Position numbers and translations under genes: made by a program. DNA of 6,604 nucleotides from Pseudomonas sp. (GTDB lineage: Bacteria > Pseudomonadota > Gammaproteobacteria > Pseudomonadales > Pseudomonadaceae). Below, in pieces: positions 4,787 to 6,604 of this stretch; the stretch's first letter is position 1, and each line of letters opens with the position of its first letter. Where the stretch lies: contig JAPLSD010000348.1 in NCBI GenBank assembly GCA_026398835.1, forward strand, positions 1 through 6,604, read 5' to 3'. Below the pieces are notes generated by a model. That model was not told the DNA's origin, did not search any database, and worked only from the letters and a program-made list of their open reading frames with translations.

Positions 4787-6604
4787 TCAGAACAGCGTCC
4801 CTTGAGCCGCCTTTTCCAACAGCAATGTCGGCGGCGCAAAACGCTCGCCATATTGCTCGGCCAGGTAGTGGGCGCGGGCGATAAAGTCCTTCAAGCCGTA
4901 TTGGTTGATGAACTGCAGTGCGCCACCCGTCCAGGCCGCGAAGCCTATACCGAAGATCGAACCGATGTTGGCATCGGCCGTCGAGTGCAACACGCCCTCC
5001 TCCACACAGCGCACGGTTTCGATGGCCTGCACGAACAGCAAGCGATCGCGTACGTCTTGCGCCGAGATCTGACCGTCGGCTTTCTCGAAGCGTTTTTTTA
5101 ACTCCGGCCACAGGTGTTTTTGCCCGCCGGCCGGATAGTCGTAGAAACCGCCACCGGCCGCTTTACCCGGGCGCTGGTATTCATTGAGCAGCAGATCGAT
5201 CACCGCAAAGGCCGGATGCTGCGTCAGCGGTTTCCCTTCGGCTTGCAGGTCCTTGGCGGTTTGCTGACGGATATGGCTCATCAGACTCAGAGAAACTTCG
5301 TCGGAAATCGCCAGCGGCCCAATGGGCATCCCGGCCTTGCGCGCCTCGGTTTCGATCATCGGCGCCGAAATGCCTTCACCGAGCATGGCGATGCCTTCGT
5401 TGGTGAACGTGCCGAACACCCGCGACGTGAAGAACCCACGACTGTCGTTGACCACAATCGGGGTTTTCTTGATTTGCAGTACGAAGTCAAAACCCCGAGC
5501 CAGGGTTTCATCGCTGGTATTGGCACCTTTGATGATCTCCACCAGCGGCATTTTGTCCACCGGGCTAAAGAAGTGCAGGCCGATGAATTTTTCCTGCTGC
5601 GGCACCGCTGTAGCGAGGCCGCTGATAGGCAAGGTCGAGGTGTTGGACGCGATCACCGCATCGGCACCGACCACCTGCTGCGCAACCGACGTGACCTTGG
5701 CCTTCAACTCACGATCTTCGAACACCGCTTCGATGATCAGGTCGCAACCGGCCAAATCAGCATCCTGTTCGGTTGTCTTGATTCGCGCCAGGGTGGTTTC
5801 CCGCTGCTCGGCCGTCAGTTGCCCGCGCGCGACTTTCTTGTCGAGTAACGTCGCTGAATACGCTTTGCCCTTTTCGGCCGCGGCGAGGTTGATGTCCTTG
5901 AGCACCACCTCGATCCCGGCCACTGCACTGACGTAGGCAATCCCGGCGCCCATCATGCCGGCGCCGAGCACACCGACTTTGCGTGTGACGTACGGCGCGA
6001 AACCTTGTGGCCGGGAACTGCCGGCATTGATTTCGTTCAGCTGGAACCAGAAGGTGCCAATCATGTTCTTCGCCACCTGGCCGGTGGTCAGCTCGGTGAA
6101 GTAGCGGGTTTCGATCAACTGCGCGGTGTCGAAATCGACCTGGGCGCCTTCAACCGCCGCGCACAGGATTTTCTCTGGAGCCGGCAAGCAACCATTGGTT
6201 TTGCTGCGCAGAATCGACGGCGCGATGGCCAGCATTTGCGCCACTTTGGGATGAGACGGTGTGCCGCCGGGAATCTGGTACCCGCTCATATCCCAGCGCT
6301 GCTTGACCGTTGGGTTGGCAATGATCCACGCCCGAGCCTTGGCCAACAGTTCATCACGATCAGCTGCCAGCTCATCGATCAAACCGGCTTGTAGCGCGTG
6401 TTGCGGCGTGACCTTTTTGCCTTCGAGCAGGTACGGCAACGCTTTCTCCAGCCCCAGCATGCACACCATACGCACCACTCCGCCACCGCCCGGCAGCAAG
6501 CCGAGGGTCACTTCCGGCAAACCGATCTGTACCGATTTATTGTCCAGAGCGACCCGATGATGGCAGGCCAGGCAAATTTCCCAACCGCCGCCCAGCGCCG
6601 CGCC
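4787..6604 (-). CDS. FadB/FadJ-like enoyl-CoA hydratase / 3-hydroxyacyl-CoA dehydrogenase (5' end cut by window edge)
   Basis: Multifunctional fatty acid beta-oxidation enzyme: hydrates 2-enoyl-CoA, then oxidises 3-hydroxyacyl-CoA with NAD+. The frame is open to the last base, giving 605 visible residues; a typical length near 715 means about 110 are missing, so the TTG at 6520 is not the start. The visible part opens in the crotonase domain: GAALGGGWEICLA carries one catalytic glutamate (visible residue 9) and GLPEVTLGLLPGGGG the other (31). The dehydrogenase part has the NAD motif GVLGAGMMGAG (from 211), SNTST, catalytic His 345 in LHFFSPVDKMPLVEII paired with E356, and VNDSRGFFTSRV. C-terminal helical domains include GPLAISDEVSLSLM and GIGFAAWTGGALQFINQYG. 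GLLPGGGG replaces the GIYPGFGG I recall in Pseudomonas FadB of fadBA, so this looks like a paralogue. A thiolase partner may lie outside the window, since none is downstream. Confidence 0.95.
   Translation of the reverse strand, partial: GAALGGGWEICLACHHRVALDNKSVQIGLPEVTLGLLPGGGGVVRMVCMLGLEKALPYLLEGKKVTPQHALQAGLIDELAADRDELLAKARAWIIANPTVKQRWDMSGYQIPGGTPSHPKVAQMLAIAPSILRSKTNGCLPAPEKILCAAVEGAQVDFDTAQLIETRYFTELTTGQVAKNMIGTFWFQLNEINAGSSRPQGFAPYVTRKVGVLGAGMMGAGIAYVSAVAGIEVVLKDINLAAAEKGKAYSATLLDKKVARGQLTAEQRETTLARIKTTEQDADLAGCDLIIEAVFEDRELKAKVTSVAQQVVGADAVIASNTSTLPISGLATAVPQQEKFIGLHFFSPVDKMPLVEIIKGANTSDETLARGFDFVLQIKKTPIVVNDSRGFFTSRVFGTFTNEGIAMLGEGISAPMIETEARKAGMPIGPLAISDEVSLSLMSHIRQQTAKDLQAEGKPLTQHPAFAVIDLLLNEYQRPGKAAGGGFYDYPAGGQKHLWPELKKRFEKADGQISAQDVRDRLLFVQAIETVRCVEEGVLHSTADANIGSIFGIGFAAWTGGALQFINQYGLKDFIARAHYLAEQYGERFAPPTLLLEKAAQGTLF

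Noticed and set aside
5114..5848. A 244-codon plus-strand open frame opposite the beta-oxidation gene
   Set aside because: Antisense shadow of conserved NAD-binding and catalytic regions; no domain of its own.

Overview
The window reads as chromosomal DNA from a fluorescent-type Pseudomonas or a close relative. The grounds are GC-rich coding DNA with Pseudomonas-like codon use, an Ohr protein that follows my memory of P. aeruginosa Ohr over most of its length, and a 24-base perfect palindrome built on the GCGGGCAAG core typical of Pseudomonas REP sequences. Nothing points to a phage, plasmid, insertion sequence or CRISPR array. Family assignments were made by reading motifs; no database search was run.

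Layout. (1) Positions 2-826, plus: LysR-type regulator of the LrhA/HexA-like kind, cut at its N-terminus by the window edge. (2) 816-1565, minus: TauE/SafE-family membrane exporter, whose 3' end overlaps the regulator's by 11 bases tail to tail. (3) 1713-2174, plus: OhrR, a thiol-based MarR-family peroxide sensor, and 2342-2761, plus: Ohr, the organic hydroperoxide reductase it is expected to repress. The DNA before both genes carries copies of one TATTTAGCGCA-like motif, and the ohr promoter region holds a perfect 14-base inverted repeat. (4) 2911-3882, plus: a CorA-type Mg/Co channel preceded by a leader with a stable-looking hairpin. (5) A REP-like palindrome that probably terminates corA. 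(6) 3943-4677, minus: class I glutamine amidotransferase-like protein. (7) 4787-6604, minus: FadB/FadJ-like multifunctional beta-oxidation enzyme, cut at its N-terminus by the right edge.

How the genes work together. The one clear functional unit is ohrR-ohr: organic hydroperoxides oxidise a conserved cysteine in OhrR, OhrR leaves the operator, and Ohr reduces the peroxide to its alcohol. The beta-oxidation enzyme and the amidotransferase share a strand with a 109-base gap and may be co-transcribed, but a shared pathway is not evident. The remaining genes look like independent housekeeping or accessory units.

I see no convincing undescribed system. The most informative non-coding structure is the shared operator architecture at ohrR and ohr, followed by the corA leader hairpin and the REP-like palindrome that abuts the amidotransferase stop codon.
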